Below are positions 1-5,550 of a stretch of 7,071 nt of DNA, in pieces. Every line of letters begins with the position of its first letter. Position 1 is the first letter of the stretch. Below the pieces are notes generated by a model that saw only the letters and a list, made by a program, of their open reading frames with translations, ran no database searches and was not told the DNA's origin. The position numbers and the translations under genes were made by a program. This DNA comes from an uncultured Clostridia bacterium (GTDB lineage: Bacteria > Bacillota > Clostridia > Christensenellales > Pumilibacteraceae): positions 1-7,071 of the forward strand of contig CANPYH010000072.1 of the NCBI GenBank assembly GCA_947588325.1, in the 5' to 3' direction.

Positions 1-1
1 A

Positions 2-178
2 ATCGGCGGCACTTCCCTCGTCGTCTACCCCGCCGCAAGTTTTATCGACTTCTTCCGCGGCAAGCACCTCGTCATCGTCAACAAGTCGAGGACGAACGCC
101 GACGGCAGAGCCGAGCTCGCCTTCAACGAAAATATCGGCGAAGTATTCTCGGCGCTGGATAAACTCGGCGGCGCATAA
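2..178 (+). CDS. Sir2-family NAD-dependent protein deacylase, C-terminal fragment
   Basis: The frame is open from the left edge and ends in TAA, giving 58 residues that begin IGGTSLVVYPAASFIDFFRG. The Gly-Thr-Ser-Leu-x-Val-x-Pro-Ala segment is the conserved NAD-binding stretch near the C-terminus of sirtuins. It is followed by the usual strand with an I/V-N-K-S sequence (HLVIVNKS) and a closing helix (NIGEVFSALDKLGG). Sirtuins remove acyl groups from lysines using NAD+ and release nicotinamide and O-acyl-ADP-ribose; they are soluble cytoplasmic enzymes. The catalytic histidine and the zinc cysteines would lie upstream, outside the window, so activity cannot be judged. The gene converges with the minus-strand AbiE pair and is followed by two terminators. 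Family assignment is fairly firm despite the short fragment; the sirtuin class is not determinable. Confidence 0.8.
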   Translation: MGGTSLVVYPAASFIDFFRGKHLVIVNKSRTNADGRAELAFNENIGEVFSALDKLGGA

Positions 179-209
179 ACCCGCGCGATATATGTTCATA
201 TGAGCAGGC

Positions 210-236
210 AAAACGGTTCTCTTCGAGCCGTTTTTT
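210..236 (+). terminator. Intrinsic terminator after the Sir2 gene
   Basis: The arms AAAACGGTTC (210-219) and GAGCCGTTTT (225-234) form a ten-pair stem with one G-T wobble and a five-base loop, running into a T6 tract. It begins 32 bases after the Sir2 stop codon and is a standard rho-independent terminator for that gene. Confidence 0.85.
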
Positions 237-240
237 GTAT

Positions 241-273
241 AAAAACCTCCGCATGTAGTGGGAGGTTTTTCTT
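241..273. terminator. Second, probably bidirectional, intrinsic terminator
   Basis: The arms AAAAACCTCC (241-250) and GGAGGTTTTT (261-270) pair perfectly over ten bases around a ten-base loop. Because the arms are A-rich on one side and T-rich on the other, the hairpin carries a T tract on either strand. It can therefore back up the terminator at 210-236 and also stop minus-strand transcription leaving the AbiE pair, whose last stop codon is about 95 bases away. Confidence 0.8.
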
Positions 274-366
274 TGGTTGTCTTTCCGCCGCATCTCTTGT
301 TATACGTAATATCATAACACATATTTAAGCATAAAAATCACAAGCGTTTTATATCGGCGTTTACCT
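274..366. other. AT-rich convergent spacer
   Basis: This spacer lies between the tandem terminators and the end of the AbiEii-like gene. It holds no open frame or clear promoter. The only structure noticed is a weak inverted repeat, TGTTAT (298-303) with ATAACA (314-319). Confidence 0.5.
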
Positions 367-1305
367 TTATTCGGCTGCCCTCGTGCGCCACAACGCGGCG
401 GGGTGATTTGAGATACGTTGGACAACCTCATTGTCGCTGAAAAGGAGCGAGGGTTCGTAGACTCTTCCCTTCATTTTTTGGACGAACTCGGTTTCGCGCG
501 CCGTCAATACGATCAATTCTTTTAAGTAGTCGATGACAGTCGCCTTTGCTTTTTCTATATCAAAAGTTTCCGTCTTGGCAATCACAGGCTTTAATTGCGT
601 CTTGAATTTGTAAAAGTTCAGGCTTTGAAGATTGGCGTAATTCACCTCCGAAATCGAATAGCCGCCCGCAATGACGCTGTAAAATATCAAGCATTTTCTG
701 AGTAACGTTTCGTTGCTCACGATCCCGCGCTCTATCATCGAATAAACGTCATACAGATCCCGCGGCGTCGCGCGCGCAAGCAATGCGTTGATCTTGCTTG
801 CATACAGTTCAGTCGTGTTCAGCGTGAGAACGTCAATGCCGCCCACGATACCCTTCGTCAGAAGTTTCTTGTTTTCGAGAGGAAGAATATGGCAACGGTC
901 GAGATAGTTGATCTCGACTTTTATATTGTCGCGGTTTCCCGCACAGTTGATATAACCGAACACAAAAGACGTGAGCGCAAAATACTCCCGAGTGTCGATG
1001 AGCGAATACCCCTCCCGGAACATATAATCGGTAAGGCGCTTGCCGATTTTTTCCTTAACGGCAGGGAGCTTTTCGCGGGCGACGTTCTCCGCATAGTCGA
1101 GGTCGATATCCACGGATAGCCGCGGAAGTTCGACTGCCGTCAGATTGATAGCCGTGCCGCCTTTTAAGGCGAGTTTTCCGTCAACGACCGAATCGGCGCT
1201 TATAAAACGCAATACTTCGGAAAGCCGCAAGACCTTTTCGAGCGTTTCCTTGATGAAGCCCGTCTGCGCTGCCAAACTACTCAGATATTGCTTTGAAAAT
1301 TCCAT
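367..1305 (-). CDS. AbiEii-like nucleotidyltransferase toxin (type IV toxin-antitoxin)
   Basis: This is a 312-residue protein of the AbiEii/AbiGii nucleotidyltransferase family, the toxin half of AbiE systems. Characterised members are cytoplasmic NTases of the DNA polymerase beta superfamily that arrest growth, in some cases by adding nucleotides to tRNA acceptor ends. Visible signatures (numbered from MEFSKQ) are K-G-G-T at 48-51, the metal-binding motif SVDIDLDY with Asp66 and Asp68, IKVEINY at 128-134, and a motif built on Lys171, Arg178 and the R-D-L-Y-D of 182-186. All expected motifs are intact, so the enzyme looks functional. The frame is open to 1359, but the ATG at 1303-1305 is chosen: it shares its A with the TGA stop of the antitoxin gene (TTGATGG), follows a G-rich GGGTGGGGG stretch, and places the family N-terminus correctly. 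Translation is probably coupled to the antitoxin. The substrate in this host is unknown. Confidence 0.9.
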   Translation of the reverse strand: MEFSKQYLSSLAAQTGFIKETLEKVLRLSEVLRFISADSVVDGKLALKGGTAINLTAVELPRLSVDIDLDYAENVAREKLPAVKEKIGKRLTDYMFREGYSLIDTREYFALTSFVFGYINCAGNRDNIKVEINYLDRCHILPLENKKLLTKGIVGGIDVLTLNTTELYASKINALLARATPRDLYDVYSMIERGIVSNETLLRKCLIFYSVIAGGYSISEVNYANLQSLNFYKFKTQLKPVIAKTETFDIEKAKATVIDYLKELIVLTARETEFVQKMKGRVYEPSLLFSDNEVVQRISNHPAALWRTRAAE

Positions 1306-2042
1306 CAATATCCCCCACCCATTCGCGAAATGAGATTTTTCGGCGCCATCAACCGCCACTCGGAATTGTATTCCACTTCGCCGTATTCGTCCTTTAAGAA
1401 ATATTTAACTTGTTTTGTCAAATGCCGCTTACACTCGTCAAAGAACTCCTCGGAAAAACCGAATTTGTCCTGATAGTGTTGCAGAATGTACCCCGCCTTC
1501 TGATAGAGAAGCACACAGCCATATGAATTGAGCGCGCCGAGCAGTTCTTTCTCGTCGAGAATGCGAATTTGCCCGAGCGCGCCGAGCAGTTCGTCAATTC
1601 CGCCGCAAGCGTCTATGTCGTCGATACAATCGATTACCGTGCGTTCGAGCGTGGTGACGCGCACGCCCGCCTGTTCGATATATGCAATACCATAATCGTT
1701 ATTCGGCTGTTTGCGGATATAATCTATGCTGAGGAAGGTAAACGGATTGAACCGCGACTTGCTCCCGACTGTTACCTCATGGAATACCTGATTCGCCGTA
1801 CCGTAAAATTCCAATGCGGAATGATAGCAGAGGAATGCGTCGTCCGCTATCTTGCTCGCGATCTCGAACTTCGTCGCCATAGGCTCGCCCGTTACGTCGG
1901 CAAGGACATAGAGCCCCTTACGCACTTTCGCGATTTTCTTTGCGCGAAGCTGCCCCGCGATCCAATTTTCATATTGCATATCGCTCGAAAACTGTGAGCG
2001 CATATCCTTTTTTGTGATAACAAATGGAATCCGTTTTACCAT
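1305..2042 (-). CDS. AbiEi-like antitoxin and autorepressor (type IV toxin-antitoxin)
   Basis: This 245-residue protein is the first gene of the AbiE pair. Residues 1-50 look like the winged-helix DNA-binding domain of AbiEi antitoxins, with a helix-turn-helix region followed by a basic wing (KKIAKVRKGLYVLAD). The middle carries the family's C-terminal antitoxin core: CYHSALEFYGTANQ, then the HEVTVGSKSRF strand, then the VRVTTLERTVIDCID segment. The C-terminus (to MGGGY) is basic and helical. In characterised AbiE systems the antitoxin counters the NTase without forming a stable complex with it, and it represses its own promoter by binding inverted repeats. The start at 2042 has an AGGCGG ribosome binding site six bases upstream and a short leader after a consensus promoter. 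The gene overlaps the toxin start by one base. Base composition appears more AT-rich than the ATPase genes to the right, which fits an acquired module, though this was judged by eye. Confidence 0.88.
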   Translation of the reverse strand: MVKRIPFVITKKDMRSQFSSDMQYENWIAGQLRAKKIAKVRKGLYVLADVTGEPMATKFEIASKIADDAFLCYHSALEFYGTANQVFHEVTVGSKSRFNPFTFLSIDYIRKQPNNDYGIAYIEQAGVRVTTLERTVIDCIDDIDACGGIDELLGALGQIRILDEKELLGALNSYGCVLLYQKAGYILQHYQDKFGFSEEFFDECKRHLTKQVKYFLKDEYGEVEYNSEWRLMAPKNLISRMGGGY

Positions 2043-2051
2043 AGTAAACCG
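2032..2051. promoter_or_regulatory. Inverted repeat over the AbiEi start codon, candidate operator
   Basis: Eight-base half-sites CGTTTTAC (2032-2039) and GTAAACCG (2044-2051) flank four bases and match at seven of eight positions. The repeat covers the start codon and touches the ribosome binding site of the antitoxin gene. It could be the autoregulatory binding site of AbiEi, since known AbiEi proteins bind inverted repeats at their promoter. In the mRNA it could instead fold as a hairpin with the ATG in or beside its loop. Position and symmetry are seen; function is inferred. Confidence 0.5.
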
Positions 2052-2065
2052 CCTGAATTTTCACT

Positions 2066-2094
2066 ATTATAACGCGTAACAATGCAAATGTCAA
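2066..2094 (-). promoter_or_regulatory. Consensus sigma-A promoter of the AbiE operon
   Basis: Read on the minus strand, TTGACA (2089-2094) and TATAAT (2066-2071) are both perfect hexamers separated by exactly 17 bases. The predicted transcription start is near 2059, giving a leader of about 16-18 bases that contains the AGGCGG ribosome binding site. So strong a promoter implies tight repression, probably by AbiEi. Confidence 0.92.
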
Positions 2095-2150
2095 CGGTTT
2101 CGCGCAGATTTAGATAAAAATATAACCAAATAGCAAGTCCGTAATCCTGT

Positions 2151-2765
2151 CTATTTCCCGCCGTCTGCACCGCCGTTTTCGCTTTCGGGTTGCTTTGCCT
2201 CGTCGGCGGCAGGGGTTGCCGCGGTCTTGCGTTTGCGGAAGATCAGCTTAAACAGGGTGCGAACAAAGGGTTGAATGAAGAAGAGCTGGGTGAAGAACGC
2301 GAAAGGCAGGTTGAAGCAAACGAGTTTGAGCCAGTCGGCGAGCAGGGCGAAGAAGTTAAAACCGCCGTAGTAGGGATAGTAGAATATGGCGGCGAGAAAG
2401 CTCATGGAGGGGCACATAAGCGCCACGGTTGCGCATATTATCGCCGTTTCGAAGAGTACGGGGTGGGTTTTTTGCGGGTCGAAGAGCCTCCGCACCAAGC
2501 GGAAGGAGCAGGGGCTGCCCATGACTACTTCGAGGGTGTAGGCGAAGGCAAACTCGACAAGCACCACCGCCCACACGGGGAGATAGTTGCCGAACATATA
2601 CACTCCCCCGTTCGCGGCTATGGCATCGGGAACGGAGGCGGCGCCCGTCACCGCCATAAGGGTAGCGCCGTTCACTACAAAGAGGCTGTAAAACACATAC
2701 GCATGTACGGTTATTACCACGGTGATAAGCGCGAAGATCATTCGCTGGAATTGGTTTTGAGGCAT
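2151..2765 (-). CDS. DUF2798-like four-helix membrane protein of unknown function
   Basis: This is a 204-residue, strongly hydrophobic protein with about four membrane segments at residues 8-32, 62-83, 104-130 and 142-172. A basic stop (FRKRK) and a polar, probably cytoplasmic tail rich in Ala, Glu and Gly follow. The N-terminus MPQNQFQRMIFALITVVITV and the later FETAIICATVALMCPSMS segment resemble the two-repeat layout I associate with DUF2798-type proteins of Bacillota. The resemblance is from memory and no function is established. The MSFLAAIFYYPYYGGFNFFA stretch is rich in aromatics. The start is well supported by AAAGGAGT six bases upstream of the ATG. The gene has its own promoter at 2858-2886 and a terminator-like hairpin in its leader. 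No clear terminator was seen between its stop and the AbiE promoter, so some read-through into the AbiE pair is possible. Confidence 0.75.
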   Translation of the reverse strand: MPQNQFQRMIFALITVVITVHAYVFYSLFVVNGATLMAVTGAASVPDAIAANGGVYMFGNYLPVWAVVLVEFAFAYTLEVVMGSPCSFRLVRRLFDPQKTHPVLFETAIICATVALMCPSMSFLAAIFYYPYYGGFNFFALLADWLKLVCFNLPFAFFTQLFFIQPFVRTLFKLIFRKRKTAATPAADEAKQPESENGGADGGK

Positions 2766-2785
2766 TAGTTACTCCTTTGAGGCCG

Positions 2786-2819
2786 AAAAAAATCAGCCGA
2801 AAGTGCGACCTTCGGCTGA
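2786..2819 (-). terminator. Intrinsic terminator or attenuator in the leader of the DUF2798-like gene
   Basis: On the minus strand the arms TCAGCCGAA (2811-2819) and TTCGGCTGA (2793-2801) pair perfectly over nine bases with a nine-base loop and run into a T7 tract (2786-2792). It could simply end the ABC-F transcript. However, it lies about 32 bases after the predicted start site of the promoter at 2858-2886 and just before the AAAGGAGT ribosome binding site, so it sits inside the leader of the membrane protein gene. A second TTTTCGGCC just after the T tract could compete for the same GCCGAA arm. Confidence 0.8.
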
Positions 2820-2857
2820 ACGATTATACGCCTCGCGATTTATTTATTTCGTTTGAG

Positions 2858-2886
2858 ATTATACCACTCCCCGCCCGAAAAATCAA
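2858..2886 (-). promoter_or_regulatory. Promoter for the DUF2798-like gene
   Basis: On the minus strand, TTGATT (2881-2886), 17 bases and TATAAT (2858-2863) form a good sigma-A promoter between the end of the ABC-F gene and the membrane protein gene. The predicted start near 2851 gives a leader of about 85 bases containing the hairpin at 2786-2819. A second TATAAT at 2823-2828 lacks a recognisable -35. Confidence 0.7.
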
Positions 2887-2921
2887 GCGAAAAGCGGGGA
2901 CATGTTATGAATTTTACCCCC

Positions 2922-4496
2922 TTATCCCTCGATAAACTCGTCGTATGTAGTGTCTTTATCGAACACTTTTTGCCCGCCTTCGATGTCTATTATGCGGGTG
3001 CATACCGTCTGGACCAGCTCGTGATCGTGGGATATGAGAAGGATGGGACCTTTGAAGTTGATCAGCCCCTTGTTTAGTGAGGTTATGGACTCGAGATCGA
3101 GGTGGTTGGTAGGCTCGTCGAGCAGGAGGAAGTTACCCTGTTCGAGCATCATTTTTGCGAGCATGCAGCGCACCTTTTCCCCGCCCGATATGACCTTTGC
3201 CTTTTTGAGCGCCTCTTCCTTGGAAAAGAGCATACGCCCCAGCCAGCCGCGCAAAAACTCCTCGTCGTGCTGTTTGGCGAACTGATCCAGCCACCGCACG
3301 AGGGTGAGGTCCACGCCGTCGAAATAGTCGTCGTAGTTTTGCGGCATATACGAGGGAATGACCGTACTCCCCCACTTAACCGTGCCCTTATCCTGTTTTT
3401 CCTTGCCCATAAGCACATCGAAGAGCATGGAGAGGGTGTTACCGTTTTCGGATATAAAGCCGATTTTGTCCCCCTCTTTGACGGTGAAATATATGTCCTT
3501 GAAAAAGCCCTCTTTGGACAGTCCCTCGACTTTGAGTATGTCCGCGCCGAGATCCCGCTCGAACTTGAAATCGACATACGGGTACTTGCGCGAGGAGGGT
3601 TTAATCTCGTCTATTTCCAGCTTCTCCAGCTCCTTTTTGCGGCTGGTAGCCGATTTAGCCCGCTTGGCGTTGGCGGAGAAACGGGCGATAAACTCGCGCA
3701 GTTCCTTGGCGCGGGCTTCGGCTTTCTTGTTAGCCTCCTTTTGCTGGCGGAGAAGCAGCTGGCTGGACTCGTACCAGAAGTCGTAGTTGCCGACGTACAT
3801 GGTTATCTTGTGGTAGTCCACGTCGCATATGTGCGTGCATACGCTGTTGAGGAAATGTCGGTTGTGCGATACGATGATTATGCAGGTATCGTCGAGGTTC
3901 ATGAGGTAGTCCTCAAGCCAATTTGCCGTCTTGACGTCGAGGTTATTGGTAGGCTCGTCGAGAATGAGTATGTCGGGGCTACCGAAAAGGGCTTGCGCGA
4001 GCAGTACCTTAACCTTAATCTTCGGGTCGACGTCGCACATAAGCGTGTCCGCGAGGTCGAGGGATATGCCGAGGGAGCCGAGCATTGCGTCGGCGTTGGC
4101 TTCGGCTTCGTACCCGCCGAGGTCGGAAAACTCCGCCTCGTATTCGGCGGCTTTCATGCCGTCCTCTTCGGTGAAGTCCTCTTTGGAATAAAGCTCGTTG
4201 CGCAGCTCGTTAAGCTCCATAAGCCGCTTATGTCCCCACATAACGGTGTCGCGCACCGTCTTGTCGTCATAGGCGTTCTGGTTCTGTTGCAGTACGCTCA
4301 TGCGCTCGTTTTTAGTGATAAATACTTCCCCCTTGTTCGGTTCGAGATCCCCCGTGAGTATACGGAGAAAGGTAGACTTACCCGCGCCGTTAGCGCCGAT
4401 AATTCCGTAACAGTTCCCCTTGGTGAATTTGATATTGACGTTCTCGAAAAGTATACGCTGACCGAATTGAAGGGATACGCCCGTGACTTGTAACAT
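2922..4496 (-). CDS. ABC-F family ATPase (YkpA/YbiT-like), asymmetric ATP sites
   Basis: This 524-residue soluble protein has two ATP-binding cassettes and no membrane segments, the ABC-F plan. ABC-F proteins act on the ribosome, as translation factors or antibiotic-protection proteins. NBD1 has Walker A GANGAGKST (34-42), Walker B ILILDEPTNNLD (176-187) and switch His211. A charged, coiled-coil-like linker (about 245-300) follows, containing FSANAKRAKSATSRKKELEK and then KPSSRKYP. NBD2 has signature SGGEK (437-441), Walker B LLLDEPTNHLD (457-467) and switch His490. Two motifs are degenerate: the NBD1 signature reads CDVDPKIK (154-161), and the NBD2 P-loop reads SENGNTLSM (349-357) without the Lys-Thr/Ser. 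Divergent versions of both are, as I recall, typical of this subfamily, but loss of the lysine is notable. WYESSQ after NBD1 also fits the YkpA-like group. The start has GGAG upstream and a promoter at 4523-4551. Resistance function cannot be claimed from sequence. Confidence 0.92.
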   Translation of the reverse strand: MLQVTGVSLQFGQRILFENVNIKFTKGNCYGIIGANGAGKSTFLRILTGDLEPNKGEVFITKNERMSVLQQNQNAYDDKTVRDTVMWGHKRLMELNELRNELYSKEDFTEEDGMKAAEYEAEFSDLGGYEAEANADAMLGSLGISLDLADTLMCDVDPKIKVKVLLAQALFGSPDILILDEPTNNLDVKTANWLEDYLMNLDDTCIIIVSHNRHFLNSVCTHICDVDYHKITMYVGNYDFWYESSQLLLRQQKEANKKAEARAKELREFIARFSANAKRAKSATSRKKELEKLEIDEIKPSSRKYPYVDFKFERDLGADILKVEGLSKEGFFKDIYFTVKEGDKIGFISENGNTLSMLFDVLMGKEKQDKGTVKWGSTVIPSYMPQNYDDYFDGVDLTLVRWLDQFAKQHDEEFLRGWLGRMLFSKEEALKKAKVISGGEKVRCMLAKMMLEQGNFLLLDEPTNHLDLESITSLNKGLINFKGPILLISHDHELVQTVCTRIIDIEGGQKVFDKDTTYDEFIEG

Positions 4497-4522
4497 TTTG
4501 AACTCCGACGAATTTTTGTGTT

Positions 4523-4551
4523 ATTATACACCAATTTTGCACAAAGAGCAA
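4523..4551 (-). promoter_or_regulatory. Promoter of the ABC-F gene
   Basis: On the minus strand, TTGCTC (4546-4551), a 17-base spacer and TATAAT (4523-4528) precede the ABC-F ATG by 26 bases. A GGAG ribosome binding site lies within the short leader. There is no room for a long attenuating leader of the kind seen upstream of some resistance ABC-F genes. Confidence 0.75.
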
Positions 4552-4569
4552 CCGTTTGGCTATAAACGA

Positions 4570-4599
4570 TTGATTTTACGTGGCAATCTGTGTTATCAT
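4570..4599 (+). promoter_or_regulatory. Promoter of the charged-tail membrane protein gene, predicted leaderless
   Basis: TTGATT (4570-4575), an 18-base spacer and TATCAT (4594-4599) lie immediately before the ATG at 4606. Only six bases separate the -10 from the start codon, so transcription should begin at or next to the A of the ATG. The -10 is embedded in a small palindrome, GTTATCATAAC (4592-4602 region), that could bind a regulator. The promoter is back to back with that of the ABC-F gene. Confidence 0.6.
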
Positions 4600-4605
4600 A
4601 ACGAT

Positions 4606-5430
4606 ATGGCAATCGGAAACAACAACCGCCGCAAGGTCAATAATAACTACTATCTCTCTCCCTTCGGCGAAGAATACCTCGCCAAATGCGCCGTGCGTGC
4701 GAGCGTTATGGCGATTGTTGCCGCCGCCCTCTGGGTGCCGTCTCTCATTATATTCTTCGCGGCGGGAATGCAGTCGCTTATCTGGACGGTGGACGCGGGT
4801 CCGACCGTGCCTATATACGTCATACTCTTCTTTTTGGTGGGCATTGCACAGGGCGTGTGCGCGGTTATGAGCTTTTACGGCTTCAAGATCCGCAAGCAGG
4901 TCAAGCAGACTTCCGCCCCCACTCTCGGCTTCAAACGGACGTCGTATAACGGCATAATGATTACCGCGATAGTATCGAGCGCCCTCTTCCTCTTCCAGAT
5001 AGTCCTTCTTATAGGCTACCATGTCGCGCTGGGCAGCGGCTATATAGAATCGCTTGTGAATAGTTACAGCGGGCTGTATAACGGACTGCTCGACAACGCA
5101 ACCCTCGGCGTGGACGTTACGGGAATAATCGTGGCTGTGCTTTACGCCCTGAATGCCGCCGCCGATTGGGTGTATTACGCTTATACGTTCAGGGTAAACC
5201 GCACCATGCAGCTCGTCTGCCCCGACGCTCCGCCCGAGACCGAAGAGGAAAAGAAGGCGGCTAAAAAGCGGGAAATCGAAGACGCCGCCCGCCGCAGTCC
5301 CTTCGGTTTGTCCAAAGAGGAGAAAAAACTCGGCAGACGGGAGTGGGAGGACTACGACCCCGAAGAGGACGACGACGATAACGAAAAGAACGAAGATAAG
5401 AGCAAGAGCGGCAAAGGCGGCAAGAAATAA
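4606..5430 (+). CDS. Four-helix membrane protein with charged C-terminal tail, unknown function
   Basis: I do not recognise the family of this 274-residue protein. A polar Asn-rich N-terminus (MAIGNNNRRKVNNNYY) precedes about four membrane segments at residues 31-54, 68-92, 114-140 and 168-192. A cytoplasmic-type tail of about 75 residues follows, first Glu/Lys-rich (ETEEEKKAAKKREIEDAARR), then with an acidic run DPEEDDDDNE and a Lys/Gly-rich end. The motif SPFG occurs twice, at residues 18-21 and 231-234, before and after the membrane domain. The frame is open upstream to 4483, but that extension would overlap the ABC-F start and the promoter region and looks non-coding. The ATG at 4606 is therefore preferred, even though no Shine-Dalgarno is visible. 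The gene is monocistronic, with its own promoter and a terminator at 5488-5515. The mixed-charge tail could mediate binding to nucleic acid or protein, but this is speculation. Confidence 0.8.
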   Translation: MAIGNNNRRKVNNNYYLSPFGEEYLAKCAVRASVMAIVAAALWVPSLIIFFAAGMQSLIWTVDAGPTVPIYVILFFLVGIAQGVCAVMSFYGFKIRKQVKQTSAPTLGFKRTSYNGIMITAIVSSALFLFQIVLLIGYHVALGSGYIESLVNSYSGLYNGLLDNATLGVDVTGIIVAVLYALNAAADWVYYAYTFRVNRTMQLVCPDAPPETEEEKKAAKKREIEDAARRSPFGLSKEEKKLGRREWEDYDPEEDDDDNEKNEDKSKSGKGGKK

Positions 5431-5487
5431 CCGCCGTCTGCGCATAATCGTATAAAAGAGGGCGACGTTGAACAATAACGGCAGAGC

Positions 5488-5515
5488 AAAAGCGGACGGA
5501 CAGTCCGTTTTTTCG
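5488..5515 (+). terminator. Intrinsic terminator of the charged-tail membrane protein gene
   Basis: The arms AAAAGCGGAC (5488-5497) and GTCCGTTTTT (5503-5512) pair over ten bases with one G-T wobble and a five-base loop, ending in a T6 run. It separates this gene from the P-type ATPase. Confidence 0.82.
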
Positions 5516-5538
5516 TTCTTATTTTCCCCGCCCCAAAA

Positions 5539-5544
5539 TATAAT
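5539..5544 (+). promoter_or_regulatory. -10 element of the P-type ATPase gene, predicted leaderless
   Basis: A perfect TATAAT ends six bases before the ATG at 5551, and no purine-rich ribosome binding site is present. The -35 is weak: TTCTTA at 5516-5521 with a 17-base spacer matches only partly and abuts the preceding terminator. The spacing matches that of the gene at 4606. Confidence 0.55.
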
Positions 5545-5550
5545 TGCTAT

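Noticed and set aside
298..319. Inverted repeat TGTTAT/ATAACA as a possible operator or attachment site
   Set aside because: Its six-base arms in AT-rich sequence are near chance expectation. No matching repeat was found at the other side of the AbiE pair.
1306..1359. Eighteen-residue N-terminal extension of the AbiEii-like toxin
   Set aside because: It overlaps the antitoxin coding end. The ATG at 1303-1305 with TGATG coupling and a G-rich upstream stretch is the better start.
2043..2150. Possible terminator for the DUF2798-like gene
   Set aside because: No hairpin followed by a T tract was found on the minus strand. Only the AbiE promoter is supported here.
2190..2768. Plus-strand frame opposite the DUF2798-like gene
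   Set aside because: Its Gly/Glu/His-rich translation is typical of an antisense shadow. The minus strand has a ribosome binding site, a promoter and membrane-helix periodicity.
3102..4493. 463-codon plus-strand open frame opposite the ABC-F gene
   Set aside because: It lies wholly antisense to a gene with clear ABC-F motifs. Its translation has no recognisable domain and it is a by-product of codon bias.
4483..4605. Upstream extension of the charged-tail membrane protein
   Set aside because: It crosses the divergent promoters and the ABC-F start, and its sequence is not protein-like. The ATG at 4606 is preferred.
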